40,305 nucleotides of DNA from Candidatus Methylacidiphilales bacterium (GCA_028713655.1 JAQTNW010000031.1:1-40305), one strand, 5' to 3'. Counted from the first letter of the stretch, positions 1-7,315 are shown. Program-made: numbers and translations. The notes: generated by a model from the sequence alone, not told the origin.

Positions 1-1891
1 GGAACTCATCAATCGAACCCGCGAAGTCCTGATCTCCGCCAAAGGGCGATCTTCCCAGCCAGAACTCCACAAAGTTGATGTTGGACACGTTCTTGCCGCC
101 CAGCGATGTCGTAACCGGTGAGCCGAGAGAACCGCCCACCGGGGCGATGTACAGCGACTGGGTATTACCCGCCGCGTCATACACGCAGGCAAAATAATAC
201 TTCGTGCCGGTGGAAACCAGCGGCCCAACGGCGACCTGCTGCGAGCTTCCGGTGGCAAGGAAATCCACGCGGCCATGGCCGTCATTTCCCTCGGAGGAAG
301 TCAGTCCAAGGAAGGAACTCGTGTCCGTGTTCCCCGGGAAAAAGACCTTCTCCCAATTCGCAATCGCGCTCTCGGTAAACCAACCTTCGAAGCTGGCGCT
401 GGTCAGCCCGCTCAAGACCGACGTCGGCAGCGAACCATACGCAGTCCCATTGCTACCGCCGGACAACTGCAACGCGCCGCCGCTGATGCTGGCGCTTCCG
501 TTCAGCGTACCATTGGCCGTCCCAACGCTGTCATTGAAGTTGCCCGCGTTGAACGTGTATTTGTGGGTCAACGTCGCAGCACTGGAGGTGGGCAGCGAAT
601 AAACCCGCACCCAGTCAACCAGGAAAGTGGAGTTGTTGACCATCCCTTTCAGCGGCCAGCCGCCGCCGAGCGCGTAATCGATCATGACATAAAACGGGGC
701 CGTCACATAGGCAGTCGGGGTTGGTATCTGGTTGACTTGAACGCCGTCAATATACCAGGTGAAATAATCAGGAGCGACCTTGCAACCGTAAATGTGATAG
801 GCCTGCCATGGCTTGGAACCGTCCGGCATAGGGGTTTGGGCTGAATGAAGAGCGGTGGGCGGCTCGGATTGGGAGCCATCGGCATTCCAGTTGTGCGTGT
901 TTTCCGCAATAAGGCCCGGAGAATCGTCATGGCTGACGCCATACCACTCGAAGATGTCAACTTCCACCCCCTTCGAGCCCGTGCCCCAGTTGGTGGTTCC
1001 CAGCCAAAAGCCGGGCCATGCGCCCGATGCGGAGTCCGGCATTTTGCATCTGATTTCAAAGTAGCCGTATTGCTGGGAAAAACCCGCCCGGGTGGTATCC
1101 ACCGATGAGAGATTGCCCGAATGCCACTTGCCCAACGCAGTGACAGTTACAAGCTCCGTGCTGCCGGACTTCATACCCACGGGGCCAAAGGTCAAAAAAT
1201 CCAAGTCATGGAAGTTGCCGTCATACCACACCGCATCCCGGTTGATAATGGCGCTCGTGGTGATGATTTGTGGGTAGCCGCAGTCGTACTCCGCGTCACC
1301 ACCGGCGGTTTCATAGGTCATCAGGAAATAATCGTGATTGGCGGCCAAGGTCACGGGAGTCGTCAGATTCGCATAGGCAAAAGCGCCCGCAGGCTGGCCG
1401 GCAGTGTTGACACTCGCCGAGCCATTGGGCACATCTACTCCGTTGGATGCATCTATCAGTTTGACAACATGGCTCTGCGAGTTGCCCGAGATAACCCAGC
1501 GTCCCACGCTGTTGATGACCACGGGGCTCCCGCCAGTCGTGAATCTAAACCCCTCCCAGCCGGTCCAACTCGTTCTTGACGCCACATCGTTCGTGTTAAT
1601 CCACGCCTTGTCTGTGAGAATGCCGCCATTGGCGGTGAAGGCGGCCGTGTCCCATACCGAGTCGGAATAACCGCCGGACGAACCGTAGGGCGGCCAGTAG
1701 TACCAGGTTGTGGAACCCTTGGGAGAATTACTGGTGACGCTGACGCTGTTAAACTCATCGGCAAAACTCAATGTGTAACCAGTGAGGTCGATGTCGGACT
1801 GCGCCTGGACATTGGCGACGGGAGTGAAAAAGGCCGCCAGGGCCAGGATGGCAAGGATACAAGTTTGGATGAGGGTTGTTCTTATTTTCAT
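1..1891 (-). CDS. Secreted GH16 endoglycanase with nested binding-type domain and LamG domain (3' end outside window)
   Basis: An open frame of 630 codons runs from ATG at 1891 off the left edge without a stop. It begins with a signal peptide (MKIRTTLIQT, hydrophobic core, cut near residue 30 after VQA). The GH16 fold starts at FADEFNS (about 43-49). About 110-150 residues starting near residue 100 (GRWVISGNSQSH, then an ETAGGD motif) do not belong to GH16 and look like an inserted beta-sandwich domain. GH16 then resumes with YGYFEIRCKMP, WPAFW and the active-site motif EVDIFE (near 946-965), whose two Glu are the usual nucleophile and acid/base. A LamG/concanavalin-like domain follows (1 to about 560). 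The start at 1891 rather than ATG 1903 is chosen because it matches the paralogue at 37436-39949 and lies 13 nt after AAGGAG. Likely substrate is a beta-1,3/1,4-glucan or galactan; the sequence does not fix which. Confidence 0.9.
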   Translation of the reverse strand, partial: MKIRTTLIQTCILAILALAAFFTPVANVQAQSDIDLTGYTLSFADEFNSVSVTSNSPKGSTTWYYWPPYGSSGGYSDSVWDTAAFTANGGILTDKAWINTNDVASRTSWTGWEGFRFTTGGSPVVINSVGRWVISGNSQSHVVKLIDASNGVDVPNGSASVNTAGQPAGAFAYANLTTPVTLAANHDYFLMTYETAGGDAEYDCGYPQIITTSAIINRDAVWYDGNFHDLDFLTFGPVGMKSGSTELVTVTALGKWHSGNLSSVDTTRAGFSQQYGYFEIRCKMPDSASGAWPGFWLGTTNWGTGSKGVEVDIFEWYGVSHDDSPGLIAENTHNWNADGSQSEPPTALHSAQTPMPDGSKPWQAYHIYGCKVAPDYFTWYIDGVQVNQIPTPTAYVTAPFYVMIDYALGGGWPLKGMVNNSTFLVDWVRVYSLPTSSAATLTHKYTFNAGNFNDSVGTANGTLNGSASISGGALQLSGGSNGTAYGSLPTSVLSGLTSASFEGWFTESAIANWEKVFFPGNTDTSSFLGLTSSEGNDGHGRVDFLATGSSQQVAVGPLVSTGTKYYFACVYDAAGNTQSLYIAPVGGSLGSPVTTSLGGKNVSNINFVEFWLGRSPFGGDQDFAGSIDEF

Positions 1892-1919
1892 GTTAGTGTT
1901 CATGCTCCTTATTGTTATG

Positions 1920-1937
1920 ATCGCTTTACTGGCTACA
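1920..1937 (-). promoter_or_regulatory. Conserved 5' leader motif shared by two GH16 genes
   Basis: On the minus strand the 18-mer TGTAGCCAGTAAAGCGAT lies 28 nt before the GH16 start at 1891. The same 18-mer lies 27 nt before the GH16 start at 39949 (39977-39994), and in both cases an AAGGA ribosome-binding sequence follows. The flanking leader is more diverged, so this may be a regulatory or untranslated-leader element kept after duplication. Its role is not known. Confidence 0.5.
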
Positions 1938-2180
1938 GGTTCAGGCAAAAAAAATATTAGAATGGGATTACCGGACATAGCTCCGCTTATTCTTGGGTAA
2001 GCACATTCCTCTCGTTCCCATTGATCTTGTTTTTCCATCAATCTAATTGCACCCGAAAGAAATCAGGCGCGCTTTTGCTTTTAACGTCAACGAAGGCTCT
2101 GGCAATTTACAGTGGCATTGCGCCACATCCTCCCGGCGGGCAACATGCAACCCATCTCAAAAGTCCGCTGCTGCGAACAA
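1938..2180. other. Intergenic region upstream of the first GH16 gene
   Basis: No convincing gene is seen. The stretch must hold the promoter of the GH16 gene that starts at 1891 and the end of the PEP-CTERM transcript. A GATTACCGGACAT string at 1966-1978 resembles half of the 18-bp palindrome upstream of the paralogous GH16 gene (40094-40111). No clear sigma70 promoter or intrinsic terminator could be assigned. Confidence 0.4.
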
Positions 2181-2257
2181 TTCAAACTTCTAAATTCTGA
2201 CTACTATCTTCTGTCTTCCGGCCTCTTTCTTCTGATCTCAGGCCTCCGTCCTTTCCC
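2181..2257. repeat. Degenerate heptad repeat, about 11 units
   Basis: From 2181 the plus strand divides into 7-bp units with no remainder: TTCAAAC, TTCTAAA, TTCTGAC, TACTATC, TTCTGTC, TTCCGGC, CTCTTTC, TTCTGAT, CTCAGGC, CTCCGTC, CTTTCCC. The consensus is close to YTCTGNC. It ends just before the stop codon of the PEP-CTERM gene. Such short tandem heptads are typical non-coding DNA; no function is claimed. Confidence 0.6.
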
Positions 2258-2258
2258 C

Positions 2259-3137
2259 TCACGCTTTGCGGGCGCTGAATCTCCGCAAGACAATGAGCAG
2301 CCCCAACCCGCCCAGCAGCATCGCATAGGCGGAAGGTTCGGGAACAGTGGTCAGGCTGAAGTTGTCGAATACAGCCGTGCCTGGATTGAGGTTGCCGTCG
2401 TTATACCCCCCCTCGGCGAGGCCGACATCGAGAGTGGCAGGGAGGTCGGCGCGCGTCACTGAGTTGCCAAACTGAGTGTAAGTGGAACCGCCGTCCGAAG
2501 AGAGATAGGCCGTGAAAACACTACCCACGCGCGTTATCTCTAAATAGTTACTTGCGCCTGGAGCCACCGAACCGCTGGGATTCTGATCGCTCTGGCTGCC
2601 GCCGACGACACTCCGGACGTAGTTATGGTTGGCCTGCTGCTCGCCGAGCCAGAAGTAATTCGCATTCGCGGGCACGTTGACACCTGTTAGCAAGGTTGGA
2701 TCGGCTGCCATGAGGCCGGCACAAGAGTAATTGAGTGTGGTGTTGCTAACTAAATTCACCGTCGCGGTGAAGTCACCGGTCACGCTCATATAGAGCAGGT
2801 GCGCGGTGTTCTGGTTGCCTTCGAAATGTCCACCCACGTCAGTAATTGTAAGTTGGCCCGGGTTGGCGGTGGTGTTAAATGTGGAATTAATGTTGGTACT
2901 GGAGGTAACAGTAGTACCATTAGTATCACCAGTAACGGCATAGGCGCCGGTCCAGATCGTGCCCGCAACATTCCCACCGGTGTAGTCGTGGCTAACACTA
3001 AAGTTATCTACAATCTGCGCGGAGAGCGTGTAGGCAGAAAAAAATGCGCAACCCATCAGCAGCGCGCTCAAAGACCGAAAACAGCGAAGCCAAAGATTGC
3101 TCCTGCTCAACCCCAATGTACTGGGTATTGGTTTCAT
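2259..3137 (-). CDS. PEP-CTERM sorted surface protein with concanavalin-like domain
   Basis: The protein has an N-terminal signal peptide (cut near LSAQ), one beta-sandwich domain, and a C-terminal sorting tag: VPEPSAYAM, a hydrophobic helix, then the basic end RRFSARKA. PEP-CTERM proteins are exported and processed by an exosortase, usually in organisms that make extracellular polysaccharide. The body (NYFWLGEQQANHNY, VFTAYLSSDGGSTYTQFG, AVFDNFSL) resembles the DUF1349/LamG-type domain at the C-terminus of the GH16 proteins in this window, so it probably binds a glycan or other surface ligand. No catalytic motif is seen. ATG 3137 places the start at MKPIPS; an in-frame ATG at 3158 adds seven residues and cannot be excluded. 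It lies downstream of a LacI-type gene on the same strand. Confidence 0.85.
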   Translation of the reverse strand: MKPIPSTLGLSRSNLWLRCFRSLSALLMGCAFFSAYTLSAQIVDNFSVSHDYTGGNVAGTIWTGAYAVTGDTNGTTVTSSTNINSTFNTTANPGQLTITDVGGHFEGNQNTAHLLYMSVTGDFTATVNLVSNTTLNYSCAGLMAADPTLLTGVNVPANANYFWLGEQQANHNYVRSVVGGSQSDQNPSGSVAPGASNYLEITRVGSVFTAYLSSDGGSTYTQFGNSVTRADLPATLDVGLAEGGYNDGNLNPGTAVFDNFSLTTVPEPSAYAMLLGGLGLLIVLRRFSARKA

Positions 3138-3185
3138 ATGTTTTTGGGATATCACCATTGCTCAAAACAGTCCAGAAGCAGACGT

Positions 3186-3197
3186 CCGAACGTTCGG
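3186..3197. promoter_or_regulatory. Candidate LacI-family operator
   Basis: The 12-bp perfect palindrome CCGAACGTTCGG lies 28-60 bp before the possible starts of the PEP-CTERM gene. Its AACGTT centre is typical of operators bound by LacI/GalR proteins, and a LacI-type regulator is encoded immediately upstream (3524-4576). The link between the two is inference. Confidence 0.5.
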
Positions 3198-3215
3198 TTC
3201 CAAACGAAACTATAC

Positions 3216-3310
3216 TAACCAGCATATTCCATACTCATTTCAATGGCCAACCTGTTAGCGCCGGAACGCAACAGCGGAAGGACACGCACTGGGCCTATGC
3301 AGGTTATTGC
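3216..3310 (+). repeat. R1 interspersed repeat, copy A (95-bp core)
   Basis: This 95-bp stretch matches 5096-5190 (inverted) at about 82 of 95 positions and also matches 7124-7218. Shared strings include CATACTCATTTCAATGG and CAACCTGTTAGCGCCGG. Its left end is TAACCAGCATATTCC, a variant of the TIR of the better-preserved copies; the opposite terminal repeat is not recognisable here, so this copy is probably decayed. No protein is encoded. Confidence 0.75.
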
Positions 3311-3523
3311 TTCAGAGCTCGATACATTTTTCATGCTCCACACTCTGGACGTTTGCTCACTATGCCTGTCGGAGTCTGCGGTTCCACCTGAGTTTCAAGT
3401 CCCAGATTTTCCATCTGTGATTATCTGCGAAATCCGCGGTTAAACCCCTGCTCGTTTTAATCTTCATTCTCAGCGTTCTCAGCACCTTCCAGACCTCCAT
3501 ACCTTTGGCGTCGGAGGTTGCGG
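3311..3523. other. Intergenic DNA between LacI gene and R1 copy A
   Basis: No gene is recognised. The region follows the stop of the LacI-type gene and would carry its terminator, but no hairpin with a U-tract was found. The text around 3410-3450 (ATCTGTG, ATCTGCG, ATCCGCGG) is repetitive in character but has no second copy in the window. Confidence 0.4.
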
Positions 3524-4576
3524 TCAATGATCCGGCTTCGGAATCAACAGCGTGCGTCCGGGATGCCACGAGCCGCGAATGGCTGTATTTTTGGCAACCT
3601 TCGGTATGCCAAACTGGCGGCTGTGCATGAGAGAAACTATCAGTTCCACTGTGGTTGCGCCTATCTCCCTTCGATTGGAAAAGATTCCCGCCCAGTCGCT
3701 CACATCATCGTCGGTGGCAAGGTGAACGACTCCGACGTCCTCGGGAACACGATACCCGGCTTCCTCCACACAGGCCACGATCCGATTGCTATGGCAGGCG
3801 ATTACGTCGGGTTTGTAACGGGACAACCAGACCGCAATTTGCTTTTTCGACAAGGGCCAGTGCATCTCATTTTCCCCGGGATAAAACAGGGGCGGAATCT
3901 TGTCGAGTTTCGGAGTCATCGTCTGGAAATAGTGCGCTGCGGCACGGATGGAGCGGGACGAACTACGATCCATATATTCCGAAAGACAGACTCCGATACG
4001 CCGATAGCCGCAGCGTTTCACCATTTTGAGCGCGAGGAGAAGGTGGTAAAAAGTATCGCCCATAACCCGGTGAAGACTGGGTACGAGCATATCTCCTCCG
4101 AAACTGACGCCAGCCAGATGATCCCAATTGAGCCGGAAATGTCTGACAGGAGGGGTGAGGATGACTCCTTCGATGCCGCGCTGGTCAATAATCCGGCTCA
4201 TGCGCGCCATGTTCATGCCGGGTTCTTGCAGCCAGAGCTCCTCAAGATAATAGCCGAGTTGCGTGGCGCGTTCGCGCGCGCCTGCCAGATAAGGCGACAT
4301 GAATTTGTATTTGTGCCAGGAGTCCATTTCCACGGTGGTGTTCACCCATGCAATGGGCAGCAAATCCTTGGATTTGGCATCCCTTACGCTCGCCATCACG
4401 GAGGCAATGCGGGCATCGGGGACATAACCCAACCTTTGGGCGATGCGAAGAATCCGTTCCCGGGTCGCCTTACTGACGCCATGTCGGTTCTGCAAGGCAT
4501 CGCTCACGGTGGTTTTCGAAATTCCCGCCGCACAGGCAATATCATGTAAACTCACTCTTGAAGATTGCTTTTTCAC
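3524..4576 (-). CDS. LacI/GalR-family transcriptional regulator
   Basis: The N-terminus is a standard LacI helix-turn-helix: VSLHDIACAAGISKTTVSDA, followed by the hinge-helix segment RERILRIAQRLGYVPD. A periplasmic-binding-like effector domain of about 280 residues follows (SFGGDMLVPSLHRVMGD, YRRIGVCLSEYMDR, PDVIACHS, GVVHLATDDDVSDWAGIFSNRREIG). The protein should bind a palindromic operator and release it, or bind it, in response to a sugar or sugar phosphate. GTG 4576 is preferred because it gives MKKQSSRVSLHD, the usual short LacI leader; TTG 4585 is an alternative. Its likely targets are the downstream PEP-CTERM and GH16 genes, and a candidate operator is at 3186-3197. The C-terminal RGSWHPGRTLLIPK is closely matched by the partial regulator at the right edge. 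Confidence 0.92.
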   Translation of the reverse strand: MKKQSSRVSLHDIACAAGISKTTVSDALQNRHGVSKATRERILRIAQRLGYVPDARIASVMASVRDAKSKDLLPIAWVNTTVEMDSWHKYKFMSPYLAGARERATQLGYYLEELWLQEPGMNMARMSRIIDQRGIEGVILTPPVRHFRLNWDHLAGVSFGGDMLVPSLHRVMGDTFYHLLLALKMVKRCGYRRIGVCLSEYMDRSSSRSIRAAAHYFQTMTPKLDKIPPLFYPGENEMHWPLSKKQIAVWLSRYKPDVIACHSNRIVACVEEAGYRVPEDVGVVHLATDDDVSDWAGIFSNRREIGATTVELIVSLMHSRQFGIPKVAKNTAIRGSWHPGRTLLIPKPDH

Positions 4577-4768
4577 CAGGCGCAACTATTACAAAAATTG
4601 AAATAAAAAGAAATATTTTGATGGAGCCATTACCAGCCAAGCCGTATGAATGGACCCGCTGGAATCCCAAAACTACCTCTTCCGCCAAGACGCTGAGGAT
4701 CATTCTTCGAGACGATTGACACACCGGCTGATACCAGTCTTCAGCAAGTCTTCGCCGAAGTTCAGCAG
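4577..4768. other. Intergenic DNA upstream of LacI gene
   Basis: No gene is supported. The minus strand just before the regulator is AT-rich (4585-4620) and may hold its promoter, but no clear -35/-10 pair was found. Frames crossing this region also read through the repeats to the right and are not credible as protein. Confidence 0.4.
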
Positions 4769-4769
4769 C

Positions 4770-4933
4770 TAGTGGTCTGTTTTCCGTGAAATGACGGGTT
4801 GGCCGCTTGGGATTTGCGCTGCTGGCAAGACGCGAGCGCAGGCCCCTATCTGGACGATACGGGACAAGCGAGCAACACAGCCAGCGGTGCAAAGAACAGC
4901 GGCCCGGAGGGTTGCGCGGAAAACAGACCACTA
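4770..4933. mobile_element. 160-bp MITE-like element with 15-17 bp terminal inverted repeats, IS630/Tc1-like
   Basis: CTAGTGGTCTGTTTTCC at 4769-4785 is repeated as its exact reverse complement at 4918-4934. The ends are CTAG, so the element fits insertion at TA within CTAG with TA duplication, as known for IS630-family transposons. The interior is GC-rich, too short to code for a transposase, and shows no significant ORF. It is therefore read as a non-autonomous element mobilised in trans. Its right CTAG coincides with the left end of R1 copy B, so it seems to have inserted into the edge of that repeat. Confidence 0.75.
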
Positions 4934-5190
4934 GCCCGGATGTTTCACACGCTTCTGAAAACCTCAGCAAAGTGTCCTGCTCCAAAGTGTGGCAGGAACT
5001 GGGGTGCAGGAACATCCGGGTTACAAGCAAAACCGCCTGAATGGGTATTTTGTTTTGATTTTTGAATTGGAACTGCCTTATTTGGAGGCGGTTTTGCAAT
5101 AGCCTGCATATGCCCAACTCGTATCTTTCCGCTGTTACGTCCCGGCGCTAACAGGTTGACCATTGAAATGAGTATGAAATATGCAGGCTA
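4932..5190 (-). repeat. R1 interspersed repeat, copy B, expanded by an internal insertion
   Basis: The ends are imperfect inverted repeats: TAGCCCGGATGTTTCA at 4932-4947 and TGAAATATGCAGGCTA at 5175-5190, matching at 13 of 16 positions when paired. The 95-bp core is 5096-5190. Compared with copy C (7124-7253) there are about 120 extra bases at 4975-5095. The extra segment contains a 12-bp perfect inverted repeat, GCAAAACCGCCT at 5027-5038 and AGGCGGTTTTGC at 5086-5097, and another end-like string (AACATCCGGGTTA) near 5010. It is therefore a nest of short elements. No protein is encoded. Confidence 0.7.
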
Positions 5191-5212
5191 GCCCAGCTTG
5201 CATCCAATCAAG

Positions 5213-5288
5213 CACACATGAAGCTTCGCAACCTTACGGATGGAATCTCTTCACATTACTCGCCCGAAACCTGCCGAAACGTATCCGC
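5213..5288. repeat. R2 interspersed repeat, copy 1
   Basis: GAAGCTTCGCAACCTTACGG and the following 45 bp match 33949-34030 closely (shared: CAACCTTAC, GATGGA, CCGAAACGTA, CCGCC), and match 40104-40142 over the first 35 bp. It lies just past the stop codon of the GH127-type gene. No function is known; it is not obviously a terminator because no U-tract follows. Confidence 0.65.
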
Positions 5289-5306
5289 CTCTGGGGATGC
5301 TTTTCC

Positions 5307-7133
5307 TCATGACGATTTCGGCGATGATTTTTCCGTGGGGAAATAGACGGTATAAGGCTCGTCCTTGATGTCATACAGGGGTTTGAAATGCAGCCCGCGC
5401 TCCTGGCCTTTCAACCGGAATGTGTCTTTCCATTCGCCCCACTGGCGCTCGTTCTCGGGTACTAGAAAAGCCGACGGATGCGCCGGGTCGATTCGGATGC
5501 GGCGCTCTTCGTCCGTCAGGCCGGCAAGCACAACGGGGCCTTCCACAAACGCCACGGTTTCCGGTTCATCCGGAATGGGACTGAGAGTGATTTGCCTCGG
5601 AAACACAACCGTGAACTCCGCATGGTTCCAGACACGCCGGATTTCAAAAAATCCCTGCTTATTGGGCTTGATCGGAGATTCCTTGCCGTTCTCTTTCAAA
5701 AGGGCTTGCGACGCGATCCAGCCCGGCACGCGCAGGGACAAAGTCCATTCCGAAGGCTTCTCACACTGGATTTTAATTTTCACCGACCAGGCGCTGGGAC
5801 GGTGGCGCTCACCTGCAATCGTGGCATTATCAACGGCGCAGCCTCCCTTCGTGATGTCCCAATCCTGTGTCAATGTAATCCTGGATCCGTTCAGGTTATG
5901 TTCGAGGCGGCTGGGAATATATTGCGCAATCTGAATGCCAGCTTCGGACTCGTAATAAACCAGCGACGGGTAATAGGAATGCGCCTGGACGAGGGTGCCG
6001 TGGCAGCACCAGAAATCGCGCGTGGGATGCCCCCAATGTTTTTTGGAACCGGCGGCCAACGGCAGATAATAAAGCACCATCCCTGTGTTAGAATTCTGCG
6101 AAGCCAGTATCCCGTTGTAAAGGTTCCTCTCGATGTAATCGAGATGGGACGAATGGCCCGTCCAGCGGAAGAGATAATCCGCAAGCCGGATCATGTGATA
6201 GACAGTGCAATGCTCCTGGTTCTTGTCTCCGAGCCGTGCCGCAAATTCGTTGGGCGGGCACCAGATTTCACCGGAGTTCTGGCCTCCGGTGCAAAACGCG
6301 CCGCGGTCGGTCACGGCGCATTTCCAATACGCCTCCGTCATGTCGCGCCAGCGTTTCTCGCCTGTAACTTCATACATGCGCGCGGCGCCGAGGATTTCGG
6401 CAATCGTGGTGTTGGCGTGGCGGTTGGTCAAAGCGTCCCTGCCTGCCAGAATCTCGGCATAAAATTTCTCCCTGCTGTAAAGCCGGGCAAGCTCCAGATG
6501 CTTCGGATCTTTCGTGATTTCGTAGAGGTTGGCGAGTTCCTCAACCATCCCACCCGTTTCCACATCGAGGATTTGCTCCCTCGTTGCGGCATCCAGGGAA
6601 CTGAACCAGCGGTACAACCATTCGACAAATTTTTTTGAAAGCTCCAGCGCGGTTTTGTTCCCGGCGTGCACATGGGATTCCCGGAGTCCCAAAAGAGTCT
6701 TGTGAATGACATAATGCGGCGCCCAGGGAGGCAATCCCTGCGCGAGCCAGTGCAGGTATTTTTCGGGAAACGAACCGAGCCATCCGTCGCCGTTGCGTTC
6801 CTGGCAAAGGGCAAGGCGTTGAATGACGGAATCAAGCTTGAGTTTAACGATGGGATCTCCGGTAATCCGCACAAAACGCGCGGCCGCCATCATCCAGCAG
6901 CCCAGAAACTGTCCCCTCACCTGGCTGGTCGGCGATTCCCAGCCCCAGTGCCCCCTTTGGAAACTGGCGTCCGAATGAAAATGAAAAAACTTTCTCAGCC
7001 CTGCCTCCAGTTCGAAATTTTGAAGCAGGTCGTCGTCGGTCAATTTTGTCACATAAGCGCGCGCCAAATCCGAACGTTGTTGGAACAACCCGGGCAAGAG
7101 CGTGATTCCGGAGTCAATTTGTTTAGCCTGCAT
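5307..7133 (-). CDS. GH127-family (DUF1680) beta-L-arabinofuranosidase-type enzyme
   Basis: The 608-residue protein is an (alpha/alpha)6-barrel enzyme of the GH127/DUF1680 type. It has no signal peptide, so it probably acts on imported oligosaccharides in the cytoplasm. Characterised GH127 enzymes use a zinc-bound cysteine as nucleophile with ligands in an E-x-C motif and a Cys-Cys pair. Both are present: QEHC (Glu307, Cys309) and FWCCHG (Cys376, Cys377). Other family signatures are ELEAGLRKFF, GHWGWESPTSQVRGQFLG and ENGxxSP-like C-terminal beta-domain text. Characterised members release L-arabinofuranose; other specificities occur, so the substrate is not certain. ATG 7133 is the only start in the frame (TGA lies two codons upstream), and it sits inside the end of R1 copy C. 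It is the last gene of an operon with the two genes at 7316-10347. Confidence 0.9.
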   Translation of the reverse strand: MQAKQIDSGITLLPGLFQQRSDLARAYVTKLTDDDLLQNFELEAGLRKFFHFHSDASFQRGHWGWESPTSQVRGQFLGCWMMAAARFVRITGDPIVKLKLDSVIQRLALCQERNGDGWLGSFPEKYLHWLAQGLPPWAPHYVIHKTLLGLRESHVHAGNKTALELSKKFVEWLYRWFSSLDAATREQILDVETGGMVEELANLYEITKDPKHLELARLYSREKFYAEILAGRDALTNRHANTTIAEILGAARMYEVTGEKRWRDMTEAYWKCAVTDRGAFCTGGQNSGEIWCPPNEFAARLGDKNQEHCTVYHMIRLADYLFRWTGHSSHLDYIERNLYNGILASQNSNTGMVLYYLPLAAGSKKHWGHPTRDFWCCHGTLVQAHSYYPSLVYYESEAGIQIAQYIPSRLEHNLNGSRITLTQDWDITKGGCAVDNATIAGERHRPSAWSVKIKIQCEKPSEWTLSLRVPGWIASQALLKENGKESPIKPNKQGFFEIRRVWNHAEFTVVFPRQITLSPIPDEPETVAFVEGPVVLAGLTDEERRIRIDPAHPSAFLVPENERQWGEWKDTFRLKGQERGLHFKPLYDIKDEPYTVYFPTEKSSPKSS

Positions 7134-7253
7134 ATTTCATACTCATTTTAATGATCAACCTGTTGGCATTGTGACACAACAGTGGAAAGACACGCACTGG
7201 ACCTATGCGGGTTATTGCAGGGGTTTTCAGAAACGCATGAAACATCCAGGTTA
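7124..7253 (+). repeat. R1 interspersed repeat, copy C (complete, 130 bp, TA-ended)
   Basis: This is the best-preserved R1 copy. Its ends, TAGCCTGCATATTTCA (7124-7139) and TGAAACATCCAGGTTA (7238-7253), pair as inverted repeats at 13 of 16 positions, and both termini are TA. The 95-bp core (7124-7218) matches the other copies. It lies in the 182-bp gap between two operon genes, and its left end overlaps the first ten bases of the GH127-type gene. It has the form of a miniature transposable element, but mobility is inferred only from form. Confidence 0.75.
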
Positions 7254-7315
7254 GCAGTCATGAAAATGTTGGAAATATAAACCCTGTTACATAATACGCG
7301 GCATTTGCACGTATT

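Noticed and set aside
3518-4549. A 343-codon plus-strand frame
   Set aside because: It mirrors the LacI-type gene; the helix-turn-helix is on the minus strand.
4542-5117. A 191-codon minus-strand frame overlapping the LacI start
   Set aside because: It is composed of the MITE, an R1 repeat and the LacI N-terminus in another frame; the translation is Arg/Ser/Pro-rich with no domain.
5478-6638. A 386-codon plus-strand frame
   Set aside because: It is antisense to the GH127-type gene, which has all catalytic motifs on the minus strand.
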